Shown here: positions 1-16,294 of the stretch, piece by piece
Position numbering within the stretch: position 1 is the stretch's first letter
Layout of the letters: each line of letters opens with the position of its first letter
Origin: Turbatrix aceti
Taxonomy: Eukaryota > Nematoda > Chromadorea > Rhabditida > Panagrolaimidae
Assembly: GCA_963969345.1 (NCBI GenBank)
Contig: OZ017769.1
Span: forward strand, 434,001-498,000
DNA: 64,000 nucleotides
Direction of reading: 5' to 3'
The notes under the pieces: model-generated
Seen by the model: the letters and a program-made list of their open reading frames with translations, nothing else
What the model was told of the DNA's origin: nothing
Database searches by the model: none
Made by a program: the position numbers and the translations under genes

Positions 1-259
1 AAAAATCAGGATTTCGCAGAAATTTAGTGCAAGAATCACTTTTACGCCACCGAACCCAGCCAGCACGCGTATAAAACCGCATAATAAAAAACGCCGAGAC
101 ACTATTAAAAAAGAAGGAAATCCATCCTTCAAGTGATAATAAAAGCATGATACTGTTGTAACCCGGGAGAAAGCAAAAAGATCGACAGAACTATTTTTGT
201 GAAAAATATGTGATCGGAAGAAGTTTTTTTCTTGTCTCTCCTTCTTTGATTGTTCATTT

Positions 260-391
260 TCAACGCCCTGGCAAAGTGTCCTCTTCGAACACGTCCACAT
301 AAATAGAGCCGAGTTGGCGATCGTGATCCGATCCGTATCCACCGACGATCGTGAGATCCTTCAATCTTACTGCTCTGTATTTTTTTGCCAT
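260..391 (-). CDS. Possible 43-residue hypothetical protein
   Basis: A short frame runs from an ATG at 391 to a TGA at 260. Its middle reads LKDLTIVGGYGSDHDRQLGS and its end DVFEEDTLPGR, which looks more protein-like than the surrounding low-complexity frames. An in-frame stop lies a few codons upstream of the ATG and no convincing splice acceptor is visible, so it is either a very small gene, the end of a gene whose earlier exons I could not place, or chance. I recognise no family. Confidence 0.2.
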   Translation of the reverse strand: MAKKYRAVRLKDLTIVGGYGSDHDRQLGSIYVDVFEEDTLPGR

Positions 392-1020
392 AAGAATTGA
401 TCCGGATCTTGTTTGACATTTTTTTCATTGCAAAAATATTAGTCATTCTCCACTTATCTATTTTTACACCATGGCGTACTTTTACGAACGACGATAATTA
501 ATCCTGCACGCGGGGATAAAAAAAAATCCCTAAGGCGATAAGATTTGGATGCGCAAGGGAAAAAATTCTGTTCTGATCCGTCATCGATGGATATGTCACG
601 ATCAATCGATCGTCGGCCCCCGGGGGAACGAATAAGGCGATGGGGGAGAGGAATTTGATCGCGGGATTTTTCTCAAACTATGCCATTGTTTATGCTACGT
701 GTGCGTTTACCGGGAAACAAATAGAAAGCTATTTCTCTTATTTTTTCCACTGTCGAACTGTATTCTAAGGTTTCGGTTAAAAACGCTTTATTTTACGTCC
801 GACAATACCCATTTTTTTTATCGTTGTCAGCTGCCAAAATTTTTTTCGTTAGAAATTGACGTAGACAACGATTTTTTTATTTCCACGTCAGATCAATTTG
901 TCACAATCAGGAGGCATCATTCCTAGCTTGTCTAGACCTTCTACGTTTTCCAGTTTGACCAATGGACAAAAATAGTTGACCTTTCAGATAAATAATTGCT
1001 AGTTAGCGTTTTTTTATAAA

Positions 1021-1053
1021 AAAAATTATTTTGACTTCATCAAAATAATTTTT
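1021..1053. repeat. Perfect 14-bp hairpin
   Basis: Bases 1021-1034 and 1040-1053 are exact reverse complements (AAAAATTATTTTGA and its complement) around a 5-base loop. It lies about 600 bp before the chondroitin synthase start codon. Its composition matches the AT-rich surroundings, so it may be fortuitous. Confidence 0.6.
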
Positions 1054-1658
1054 AGAAGTCATCTTTGAAACCAATCCGAATTGATTGTTTATGTTCATTT
1101 TTACTCTCACTACCCCAGTTCCGTTCCCAATTGTTGTCTTATCAAATTATCGTTACCTTTTTTTTGATACTTTTACCCGGGTTCATGTTCCCAAAAAAAA
1201 CTTGTTTCAAACAAGTTTACCTCCTGAAACGGAGTCATGGTGTGTTATTACTATCTCACGTGCACAGACTCGCAAATGAGTAATTACAGCCTGGGGTCTG
1301 CCATGAAACTGCGTAATGATCGTAACAAACGTTCATACAGAGTCAACTTGCATAACTGCATAGTTTGTGTTTTTGCGGGGATGCTCGTGCTGCCCTTTTT
1401 TCTGTGAAAGATCTTCTTCCTCTTCTTTTTGCCCAATAGCGGGCAATCTGCGGCTGCAGACTGCCAAATCGATGACACGACCCTCGATGCATCTGTTCGC
1501 GAATGTCCTTTCCTTTTTCCACACTGCCACCACTCGAAACGTGATCAAACTCGGTCAAACGAACCGTTTTCTATGCAGACGACCCACTGTATGCCCCTGC
1601 GGCCGTAAGCTATGCACCCCCGCTCCCGCTCCGCATCCTCGACCCTCTGAACACCAAT

Positions 1659-4520
1659 ATGCGGTTTGGAAAGCGAGTAGCCGGGCGCCGGGCTCTCCGA
1701 AGCCTGGTGCTCGGCGTCATCGGGATGCTTTTCGGCTTCAGCAGCGTCTTCTTCGTCCACTTTCTGCGTGAAATGGTTTCTGCTACTCTATCCGAGTCCA
1801 CAGCAGAATGCTCGGCTTTCTACTCAGCCCAGGGCTCGTCTGACACGATGCGGAGGTCCAATCGAGGCCTGGTGCTCGTCGGCATCATGACAGCTGCCAA
1901 ATACATCGACTCGCGGGCGTACAACGTGTGGAAGACATGGGCTCAACGCATTCCTGGCAAAGTGTTGTTCTTCGTTGCGGAAGACACCCAGACCGCCTAT
2001 CCCGAGCTTCCGGTCATTCGGCTCAAGGGGGTCGATGACACATATCCGCCTCAGAAAAAGTCATTTGCCATGCTCAGGTGGATGCATGAAAATCATGTGA
2101 GTTTGAGGCGATTATTTTATGATTTTTTTTAAATTTTCTAAAAAAACTTATTTTTCCATATTCAAAAAATAAGTAAAATGTTTAATTAAACAACATGTAA
2201 TTTCAAAGTTTTTTCGAGTAAAATTTTTCTAATATTTTTTAATTTAATGGTTTTAAGTTTTTTTAAATTTTAAAACTAATTTTTTTTTTTACAAAATTAA
2301 AGTTTTAAAAATTTTCATTACCACATTTTTTAATGTTATTTTTTTAGCTCTCCGACTTCGATTGGTTCCTTCGAGCCGACGATGATCTCTACATTCGAGG
2401 CGAAGAACTAGAATCCTTCTTACGATCTCTCGACGCTTCCAAGCCTCACTTTCTCGGCCAAGCCGGACTTGGCAATTCCGCAGAATACGGTCAGCTGGCT
2501 CTCGGTCGTCGCGATAACTACTGCATGGGTGGTCCGGGCGTTGTGTTTTCGAGGGAAACGCTCCGCATGGTCGCTCCACACCTCCAGACCTGTCTTCTCG
2601 AGCTGCTTACCACGCACGAAGACGTCGAGCTCGGGAGATGCGTGAGGAAGTACGTTGGCGTTGCCTGTTCGTGGAACTACGAAATGACGACACTCTTCCA
2701 CAACAATCGATCGACTGAAGCTGATTTTAAGGGATGGGGTACGAATGAGCAGCTGAGGCACGCGATCACGATGCATCCCGTCAAAGAGCCCGAACTCATG
2801 CGAAGAATTCACCGAGAAAATTTGATAACCAGAATTCGGGAACTTCGATCGAAACAAGCCCTCCTGATTCAGGCAAAATCCACGGCTCAGCTACCGAACC
2901 TCATCCGTCGACCGGTTAATTCCACCAAAGACATCCCCCACTGGGATTACACCGCGCTGAACAAGATTACGTTCTGCGCGAATGGAATCAACTGCCCGAG
3001 GCATACGATCGACTTCAACATGCGTTCGGCGCTTGGCGATATCGTAAACGACCTCTTTGACGGTTTCAACGCGAATGCGCGCCAGCGCGGACGGGTCCTT
3101 CAATTCCAGTCGATCCAGTACTCCTACTCCCGGGTTGAGCCTCGCCACGGAGTCGACTACATCCTGGACATCATCCTGTGGTTCAAAAAGTTCCGTCCGC
3201 CCCATCGCGCGACGCTGAGCGTGCGGAGACACGCTTACGTCCAGCAGACGTTCGGCGAGATCGAAGCAATCGGCGACGAGGACTATGTCAACGTTCTGCA
3301 GTCTTCGCCGACCGGAAACGAAACAAATCAGCCCGAATCAACGGTCGTGTTTTCGAGTTCTGCAGAGTCGAAGAGCGTGTATCTCGTGATGCCGCTCCGA
3401 GGACGGGCGACGACATTCAAGCGTTTTGCGGCTAACATGCTTGAAATCCTTCCTCCATCGGAGAAAAGCGTCGAGCTTGTCCTTGTTTTCTACGCTTCAG
3501 GCAACGAAACCGAAGACACGGCAATCAGGGATCAGGCGACCGCTCTGGGAGTCGCGATGCCGGTGCGGATCGTCGACATGGGAGACGCCGAATTCAACCG
3601 AGGACGGGCCCTGTCGACGGGTGCGAGCTCGCTGCCGGCGAACGCTCTCATGTTCTTCACGGACGTCGACATGCTGCTCACTTACGACGTTATTGAAAGG
3701 ATTCGGGCTAATACCATTCTTGGTGTTCAGGTTGGTCTTTTTTGGTGAAAATTAATTTATTATTTATGGATAGCTGTACAAAAAAACGAAAATGAGTACG
3801 ATATCGATCATAATCAATCAGTCGTTTTTTTTGCAAATTCTGATGGTTTTTTGTTTGACAGGTTTACGGGCTTTTATATTGTATTGTATTTTGATTACGT
3901 TATTATTTTTGATTAAATGGTAAACATATTTTATGGGTTTCCTTCCGCTCAAATTCAAGTATGCATTGTTTTCCAAATTTTTGATCTGTTTTTGAAAGTT
4001 TAATTTTTTTGTTATTTTTATAATTAATTACTCTTGGGAATTTTTACGATATTTTACGGTATAGCATTTGAATTGTCGCTTTCAGGCCTATTTTCCGATT
4101 GTATTCAGCGAATTTGCCCCCGAATCCTGGTCTTCTGGCAACGATGACCAAACGGCCGGTGAAGACGGAGAACACGACACGACAATGCACTACGCCTACG
4201 ACCGGAGTCGAGGCTACTTCCGTCACTTTGGCTTCGGTCTCGTCGCCCTCTACCACCGGGACTTTGACAGCGTCGGTGGCTTCAACCTGACCATCCACGG
4301 CTGGGGCATGGAGGACGTCGATCTCTTCGAGAAGGTCATCGCCTCGAAAGGCCTTCGGGTTATGCGGGCACCCGAACCCGGCCTCGTTCACGTCTATCAC
4401 GCGATTCGTTGCGCCGACGACATGTCAGATGCCCAGAAAAAGATGTGTTCGGGTTCAAAGGCAGCCAGTCTTGCCAGTCTCGATTTTCTTGCCGAACGAG
4501 CGATGCCTTATTCGGCATAG
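1659..4520 (+). CDS. sqv-5: Chondroitin sulfate synthase, SQV-5/CHSY1 type
   Basis: Golgi glycosyltransferase that builds the chondroitin backbone by alternating addition of glucuronate and N-acetylgalactosamine. Three exons (1659-2096, 2348-3730, 4086-4520) join in phase 0 to give about 751 residues, close to the roughly 800 of human CHSY1. The N-terminus is a type II signal anchor (about residues 14-36). The N-terminal domain carries the family blocks [16 protein letters not shown] and [12 protein letters not shown], with the metal-binding DDD at about 157-159, then FCMGGPGV-like and [13 protein letters not shown] motifs. The C-terminal domain has FFTDVDMLL (DVD at about 585-587) and [10 protein letters not shown]. 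Both catalytic domains look intact. The start is the first ATG in frame. The gene converges on the cysteine-rich gene beginning at 4849. Confidence 0.93.
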
Positions 4521-4848
4521 CTCTTTTTTGTCATTTTCAATCTTGCCCAGCCTTCTGACCATTCTTGTGAAATGAATATTTTTTTGTAATTTTTGATAAC
4601 AATTGTGTACTGCCGATAAATAACTTTTTTTTCCAAAGTTCAATTTTTCACTTTTTTTACCTGAAGAAAAATCCAAAAACCTGAGGCAAGCCCTGTTTAT
4701 TTCGCTACGCAATCTCCATGACCTCAGGCAGTTGGGAATGATGATGATTTGAAGTAGTAGTAGATGTGGTAGGGATGAATAGACAGCCGCTCTTCTTGAT
4801 GTGGTGGTGTTGTATTTTTTCTTCTCGTTCATCCAAAAAATCCGCTGT
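4521..4848. other. Convergent 3' flanks
   Basis: Tail-to-tail spacer of 328 bp between chondroitin synthase (+) and the cysteine-rich protein gene (-). It is AT-rich and must hold both 3' untranslated regions. I see no canonical AATAAA on either strand, so variant poly(A) signals are likely. Confidence 0.5.
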
Positions 4849-7800
4849 CTAGGCCGTGCGACCGTAGTAAGGCCAGAATGCGTAAGGATTGTATCCGCCG
4901 TACTGTCCCTGTGCGCCGCCGTACGTAGCGAGCTGCTGTTCCTTGCTGGGTGCTGCGGCAGCCTGTTGCTCGACGTAGACTCGCTTGGCGTTCTTGTTGG
5001 CCTGCAATCAGTTAACCGACTTATAAAATTTTTATAGTAAAATCTCTATAACGGCTCATTAGTTCCCCATGACCTTTTACATACAACGACCAATTTGCCA
5101 CCACCGCGGGTGATAATTACCCCTTCCCTGCGGTATCAGTCGTTTCTAGGCTGGGGCCCTGGCACCGAGTCGTGTCTGCTTGCCTCCAAGCCCCAAACCA
5201 AACCCAAACCCCGTTAAGGTCGGTCGATGGCGACCAAACCGTAAGTTTTGCTGCGTGCCCCGTAATTTATCATGAAAGGGGAGAAAAGTCGGAGGAGACT
5301 AGTCAAGGCCATTTGCGGTCTTGTCCGATCGGTCAATTGACACGCGTCCGTCTCAGGCGACAAATAACAGAATTGGGGTTGGTTAAGATCTCCAGATAAA
5401 ATTCCGCCAAATTTTGCGTAGAACCCCGAGCCCGGTAATTATGATATCGTCGCCTAGAAAACACTCTAATTTCCAGTGGGGCGCATAGCAATCATTCCGT
5501 GGTCGAAAAGGTGTAAAACGGTCCCCCACCCCGAGGACATTCCTTGGATAGGATGTGATCGTAAACCCCGAAAAAGACCGAGTTGATTGTTATTTTTGCA
5601 CGACTGGCATATTGGGGCCCTATGCGGTCTGCTTTGCGCTGGCTGCGGCGGGTGACCTTACACAACACGCCTGTCTGTCAGCCCATTCAAAAATTAAAAA
5701 TAAAATAAATTTTGCCCCGAAGACATTCGCGCTGATTGACCTACCTTGCGGGCATTTAGGCAGGACGAGCAAGTCGCGATGCACATGGGCAGGGTGAAGA
5801 CGAGGGTCGCGATGGCAGCGGCGATGACGACGAAGAGGGCGATGGAGGCCCAGAGTCGGAGGCGGATGCCGCATCGCAGGTTGCAGGCAGGTTGTTGGTC
5901 TTCGGCTACGCGGTCAAAGATGTTCTTGACGCACTGACCGTAAGTGAAGAACGAGAAGTAGACTTCTTCGCACTCATCTTGGCACCTCGATTTTGATTCG
6001 TCGTTTTGGGACGAAAAGTAGCTGCAAAAATAATTTTTTAGAAAAATTTTTTTGTTTTAAAAATTCCGGAGTTTGAGGTGGAGCCTTCCCTAAAAAAAAT
6101 TTTTCCAACCTCCAAAAATTAATCTCCCCAAAAATTTCCAAAAGTTAAAAAAAGTGTACAAAGCAGTGAGCCCTTTCTTCTTTTCAATTTTTTATTGTCC
6201 CCCATTCCAGCAAAAATAGTTTCCTTCCTTAACACGCATCAATACGTTCCAACGATTTGTTAGAAGGCCAAGAGGGGTCCCGCTGCTGCCCTCTTCCCCG
6301 TTGACTGCTGCCGTCTTTTTCAACGAAACCGGTTAGTTGTTTCCTGTGTCCCCACAACCTCTGCCTAAATTTATTTTGTAAATAAATAAATAAAAGGCAA
6401 ACCGGGCCCAGGTGCTCAGTGCGGTAAAAAACACACAACAAAGACAACAACGGCGCGGAGAAGAGAGGGGAGGACGTTAGGTGCGAAACAGAACAGTGCA
6501 AACAGATTTTTTGAGAGTATGGCATCACATTATGACTCGTATTATTGATTAGGAATAGCGCAAAAAAGTTATAACATTAATCAAAATATCTATTTAAGTG
6601 AAATTTCTTTTTCATAAAAATCGTCAAAAAAAACTTTTGAGCTTTTTTTATCAATTTTAAACATTTTAATTTTTATGCTGAATATACCAATTTTTTATTC
6701 AGTTAAAATAATTTTTATAACCAGTATATCCATTAGGGGTAAACGAAAGTTTGAGAAAACTACACTAAATTTTTTTCTCAAAATTTCAGGATATCAAGTT
6801 GGGCAAAAATAAACATCTTCTACAAAACGAAAATTCTAAAATTTTCCCTCTCCCGGATGTTATATCCGGATAACCAAAAAATTATGTTGCACGTAGTCAA
6901 AATCGTACACGTGTTATCAGGTCAAAAAATCGTAGTAGCTCCCTCGTTTTCTGTCTTTGTAAAAAAAGACAACTAAACATTTTTTTTCAAAAAACCTTTT
7001 TTATGATTTTCTATAAAAAAAACTGAAGGAATGAGGCAACCTGAAAACAGAGAACAATACTCTTCCCTCTCGAACCTTCACTCTTCCCCCACATAATCTG
7101 ATGAAGGGATTTATTTAAGATGAATCGATCCTTTTTTGCACTCACTTTTTTTGGTGGGTTCCTCTTTTATCTACCAGTTCACCTGTGCTTTTGTCCCCTA
7201 CTCTCCAGATTGACCCAGAAATAGCAGCTATTTGTTTGTATCGTTCTATCAATTCCGAGTTCACTGACAAAGAAATAAAAAAAAACTCTGGTTGATAGGC
7301 TTTTATTCGCACGTTTGTTATGGCCCGAAGAAAACCAGTTATTTATTTTGTTCATCGAGCGAATCAAATTGAGCCGAGCTCGATTTTGCTACTTTGGCTC
7401 GTTTAACCTGGGCCAACCTAGCGTCATTTAAAAAGACAAATTTGAGCAGTTACAAAGCAGTAAATTATCGGCATTACAAAAAATGGTTCCGGGGATAACA
7501 AAAAACTTTATCAATGACAAATTTATTTTTATCTTTGGAGTGTATAAATTTCGTCGACCCGGAAAAAACAGTACAGAAACGAATCCTAAGCCACAAGTTT
7601 GTTTATCACCTGTATTCCCACATTAGTAGCGCAAGAATGCATAGACCGGTGCATCGGCGCATCGACCGACATGTTGTTGCACGTCATGGTTATGCATCGG
7701 TCCAAAAAATTCAAGTTTTCAGCAACATCCAAAAAAGTGTCTTCTTCCCCACATCCACCTGTTGGCTGCCAGCACGTGAAATTTACAAAACAAACGAACA

Positions 7801-8818
7801 AAATGTGAAAAAAAATGAAAATTTCGTTGTGGTCGCGTAACCCTTTTTTGATCACTTCGGACAGACTCGCTTCAAAAAGCTCACCAACCGCTCGATGTTG
7901 CTCAGGGCAAACTAGATTTTTGCACCCAAACAATTTTTTGAAAAATAATGCGTCAGGCACAGAGTTGTTCAATTCGACAGTTTTCAGTGCTCGCTCTGCT
8001 CGCGCTCTTTGAGCAATTCAATTTTCCGTGCTCGCTCTGCTCATGCTCTTTGAGTTCCTAAAATTTTCGCGCTCGCTCCGCTCGCGCTCTTTTATTCTCA
8101 GATTCTCTGCTCTTGCTCTGCTCACGCTCGTGAGTTGAGCAGGAGCGAGCAATGAGCAAACATGGCTCACACATAAAAAAGTGAATTTTGAGCCAAAATT
8201 CAGTTCCTCACTAAAAGAAAGACCGTATACTCTTTGGAGATACCCCCAACATCGTGTTTTTGATCGAAACTACCAGTATTTTAGTATTTGTAGCACTAAA
8301 TTTATAGTGAGCAGTGCTGATTTTAAAAATTTCTCTTGCTCGCTCTGCTCGCGCTCTTTGAGCAATTCAATTTTTCGTGCTCGCTCTGCTCACGCTCATT
8401 GAGCACTCCAATTTTTCGCGCTCGCTCCGCTCGCGCTCGTGAGCTGAGCAGTGAGCGAGCAGTGAGCAGGAGCAATTTGGTGAGCATCGAACAACTCTGG
8501 TCAGGCATAGCCATGCACCCATGAGTTAGTCAATCACCAGAGAGCTGGGTGACGAGATAACCATCACCTTCCCTCTCCACCCGCACCAACAACTTTGTCG
8601 ATAACTGTTTCAAAGCCGCGGCCCGCAGTCAGAAAACAAGAAAAGTGCAATGCCGAATTTCTTTTTTTAAATATTTTGGCTTACCCGGGAGCACACGTGC
8701 AAATCTGTCCGTTGAAAAGCTGGTTCACGGAGCAGATGGGCTGTTCGTCGGCAGCGGCGACGAGAGAGACCAGCGCGATGGCAGCGACGGCAGCAACAAC
8801 GACGATACGGGCAACCAT
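4849..8818 (-). CDS. Secreted or membrane cysteine-rich protein, family unknown
   Basis: Three exons, transcribed leftward: 8818-8685, 6021-5745 and 5001-4849, joined with consistent phases (a GGC glycine spans the first junction), giving 187 residues. The first 23 or so residues are an alanine- and valine-rich signal peptide. A cysteine-rich ectodomain follows (ICTCAPGYFSS, then RCQDECEEVYFSFFTYGQC and NLRCGIRLRLW), then a hydrophobic segment (about 110-135), a CIATCSSCLNARK stretch suited to palmitoylation, and a Gly/Tyr/Gln-rich tail ending YNPYAFWPYYGRTA. The topology suggests a type I membrane protein with a short cytoplasmic tail. A splice acceptor (TTTTTTGTAG) sits 3 bases before the ATG, as for trans-splicing. 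Intron 1 is 2.66 kb, unusually long here, and carries a minisatellite. The cysteine spacing is loosely EGF-like but I do not recognise the family. Confidence 0.8.
7988..8475. repeat. 41-bp GCTCGCTC minisatellite, two arrays
   Basis: Units starting TGCTCGCTCTGCTCGCGCTC recur with a 41-bp period at 7988, 8029 and 8070 (the fourth is diverged), and again at 8337, 8378 and 8419. The second array repeats the order of variants in the first, and both end in a reverse-complement stretch (GAGCGAGCA, GTGAGCGAGC). About 170 bp of unrelated sequence separates the arrays. It all lies inside intron 1 of the cysteine-rich protein gene. Confidence 0.85.
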
Positions 8819-9641
8819 GTCCTACAAAAAATGTACTTTCCAAAAAAATATTTGAAAAACTCGATTTGAAATGAAATAAAACATCGCAAATTCGATTAAA
8901 AATCATTTACTACGTCAACTTGTCGTGCTGGGCCACAACAAGTTTCCCTCTTGCCAATAAATTTTTTTCCCAAATCAAACAAGTTCAGTCAGCGAAGCGT
9001 CAAACAATTTAATCAATCCCAATACGGTCTGGTTCATCTTCGCCGCATCAAAACACGGGAGACGAGACGACCCCAGAGGATCAGCATCAACCTTCGCCCC
9101 ATTCGGACCCCCAGAATGGGGACGCGGCGCGGCAACAATCCACCCACCCCACTCCGTTAACGACGTGAGCCCGCGACTGCGCACATGCCTGCGCAGAGTC
9201 GTTTTGTTTCTCGGGGGCTGCCTCCCGCCTGCCCGCGCACAACAACAGACCCCGCCTTCCCGCATACCTTTGCACCAGCGGTTAGAAATTTTACCTTTAC
9301 AGTCTCAGCCGCGTGTACAAGTGTCATCACAAAAATTCACAAAGTGTAAAACGGGATAAGTTACGTTGGGGAAGGTAGCAGGGGACGGGAATGATCGGTT
9401 GGGGCAGGGCAGGGCGGATGATTGATGCTGACGAGGCTGATGATGAGGCGGGTGGGTACAAGTGATGGTGAGGATGATGCTGGATCAGAACAGGCATTAT
9501 GCATGCGGATATATCGTGTGAAATTACTGAAAAACCAACAAATTGGATTTTCCGCACACATGCCAATATTTTATAAAATTAAAAAAAGTAAAACTCACAA
9601 AGCTCAATTCAAAATTTCAAAAAGAAAGCCATCGTAGCGCG
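8819..9641. other. Intergenic spacer, ROCK 3' end to cysteine-rich gene 5' end
   Basis: The part nearest 8819 is AT-rich. 9050-9260 is markedly GC-rich and includes an 8-bp inverted pair, CCCCATTC and GAATGGGG, around 9097-9120. This is probably the promoter of the leftward cysteine-rich gene. Overlapping frames on both strands have no family likeness. The rest is expected to be the ROCK 3' untranslated region. Confidence 0.45.
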
Positions 9642-14069
<4,428 letters not shown>

Positions 14070-14170
14070 CACCCTGCAAAAAAATAACCCTAAAACCAGT
14101 AAAAAATGCAATAACAAGACATTTCAGCGAAAGCGCTATAAAAAACACCTCGCGGCAAAAAAAAGCCCCG

Positions 14171-14176
14171 TTTATT
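14171..14176 (-). terminator. Poly(A) signal of the 217-residue protein gene
   Basis: AATAAA on the minus strand, 28 bases after the TGA at 14204. Only about 95 bases separate it from the splice acceptor before the ROCK start codon, the spacing typical of nematode operons. Confidence 0.7.
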
Positions 14177-14203
14177 GCCAGTATAATTAAACAACGCGTG
14201 TCA

Positions 14204-16294
14204 TCAGTTTTCACCCGTCGGTGTCGTCGCGTCGGATTGGGAAGCGTCTTGCATCGTTTCTGGCTGCGGCACGTTGGATGATGTCACAAAGTCTTCTGGA
14301 AATTCGTAGCCAAATGCATTTCGAACTTCTCGTTGGTATTGTGGGAAACGATCGTAGGCACTCATCAGCCCGGAACCATAGTACTTGTACTGGCTGTTGA
14401 GAGGATCGTTGTGGTACCGTGCTTGGTACTTTTCACGCATTTTATGGACCTGAAATAATTGAATTGATTATTTTGGATCAAAAAAGACAAATAACAAGTT
14501 TAAATGTCTCAGATTTGACTGAAATAAAACCCGGCAGAAAAAAAATGACCAAAAAGGCAAAACAAAAGTTGTGTTCAAAAATTTCTAAAAAATAACATCC
14601 ATTTAATCCGCACATCAATAAACCCTATCCAACACCGACCCTAGCACTTGTACTACATTTCAAAAACCAAAAACAACATCAAAAAATTCAAATCTTCATG
14701 GAACGCCCTAATCTTGCACTTCAAAAAGTTGCAAACAATCGAATAATTTGAAATGAACTTTTTTTTTAATTTTTATATTAGGTCAAAAGGAAGCCGAACC
14801 ACTCGAACAACTATAAAAAACGCAAATGAAATAAAAAAACAACTTGAACGCCATCCTGTTCGTACCTTTTTTTCACCTCGTCATCATTACCCTCACATCA
14901 GAACAAGAAATATACGTCATCGTCATTCTACGCATGTATACGTGTGCAGGCGTCTTCTACAAGAGGAGCACTTGCTCACTTCTTGCGCGATTTTTATCCC
15001 TCTTCTTTCTTCTTCTACCGCATGAATCACCCCCTACCCCCACCCTCAGTGGGCTGCCGCTTTCCATCGTTCAACGCTCCTTCTCCGTGCACACGCAATC
15101 TAACTCACCCGTGCAACCACCCACAACGTCATTTTCCCCGTAAAACAAGTAACCACCCCTAAAACCAACCTTGAGCATGTCACGGATGTTTCCGACTGTC
15201 ATTGGCTTCAGCTCATCCCCTGAATCGTCGTCCGAGTCGTTCATCAGGATATCGAGGAGAATACGACGCTCAGGATCAGTCGTCTGGTTGTAGAGTGTAG
15301 CAATATCCGCATGTTTTGCCTCTTTACTCGGCCAAATACCCTTCGTTGAGAAGAAATTTTGCGCTGCTGGCTTGAGGGGTACCGTACCATTCATATGGTT
15401 GCTAGGAATTCTGAAAAATCATGAAACATTATTTTTTCGTCTGATTTTCCCCAATCAGCCGTCTAATCCCCAAAATCAGTCAAAAAACACCTTCAGCCCT
15501 ACCGGGTGACGTCAAACGCACTTTCAGGGTTTTTTTGCAATCCAAAAAATTTAATCGTTTCTCCAAAGAAGTCTTATCAAGAAAAAAAGAGAGTAGGAAA
15601 GCTGTCAAAGTAGTCATCTGTCGCGTGCGCCTAACAGGTAACAGGATTGGACCGGGAAAGCTGTCACACGACCGAAGAAAAACACGATCGAGCTTACTGA
15701 TTCATGGACAGATCAGATCAATGGAATGAAACAAATTCCAAGGAACTTGATAGTTTTATAGTCCCAAAAAAAATTTGGAGAGAAAGAAAAAAACGGATGT
15801 TGACAGATTTCGTTGCTCTTTTTTTAGCAAAAATTCCGTGACAGCATGTGAACATAAGAAAAAACGCATGACAGTTCGAACAAAAAAAATAGAAACAAGA
15901 AAACAGTTGGGGCGATGAAAACTAGATTTCCGGAAGAAGCATGGGCCAAGGCCAGGGCGCACCATCAATAAAAAAGAATCACCAAACTGAACAAAAAAAC
16001 TGCCTTTTCGACATTTCTAGATTCTAAATAATACATCAAATTTGATTTCATTTTATAACTTCATCAAAAACAAACTCAAAATAACACTCTACTAAAAAAA
16101 AACTCCCCAATCAAAGAAAAAACTCACTTAATGGGCTGCGCAATGAGATCCTCAATCTGTTGTATGTACATGGTAAGATCAAGTGATTTTTCGTACCGTG
16201 CCATGCGTTCGGAAACCGCGATCGCTGGATCTTCGTTTGAAGCTGATGTAGCAGCAGACGAAGAAGCCCCCGACGACGCACCACTCATCGCCAT
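14204..16294 (-). CDS. Unknown acidic 217-residue protein upstream of ROCK
   Basis: Three exons, leftward: 16294-16128, 15410-15170 and 14449-14204, in consistent phase. The protein starts with a Ser/Ala-rich segment, continues with RYEKSLDLTMYIQQIEDLI, a central ILMNDSDDDSGDELKP acidic patch preceded by a helical ATLYNQTTDPERRILLD stretch, and a tyrosine-rich block YKYYGSGLMSAYDRFPQYQ before a polar tail. No signal peptide or membrane segment, so it is probably nuclear or cytoplasmic. The acidic SDDDSGDE patch fits a CK2 target or a chromatin-linked protein, but I do not recognise the family. A 3' acceptor (GCATTTTCAG) lies 34 bases before the ATG. Its stop is 135 bases from the ROCK ATG, suggesting it is the first cistron of a two-gene operon. 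Confidence 0.8.

Larger units (their letters stand above)
1..1658. other. Intergenic region upstream of chondroitin synthase
   Basis: AT-rich flank with long A and T runs. It holds one weak small reading frame on the minus strand (260-391), a perfect hairpin (1021-1053) and a GC-rich patch around 600-640 with a CCCCCGGGGG core. Reading frames at 1284-1771 overlap one another on both strands and show no family likeness. The last few hundred bases probably include the promoter and leader of the plus-strand gene starting at 1659. Confidence 0.5.

Noticed and set aside
9422..9561. GATGATG/ATCATC-rich frames
   Set aside because: Simple-sequence DNA near the ROCK 3' end that stays open in several frames.
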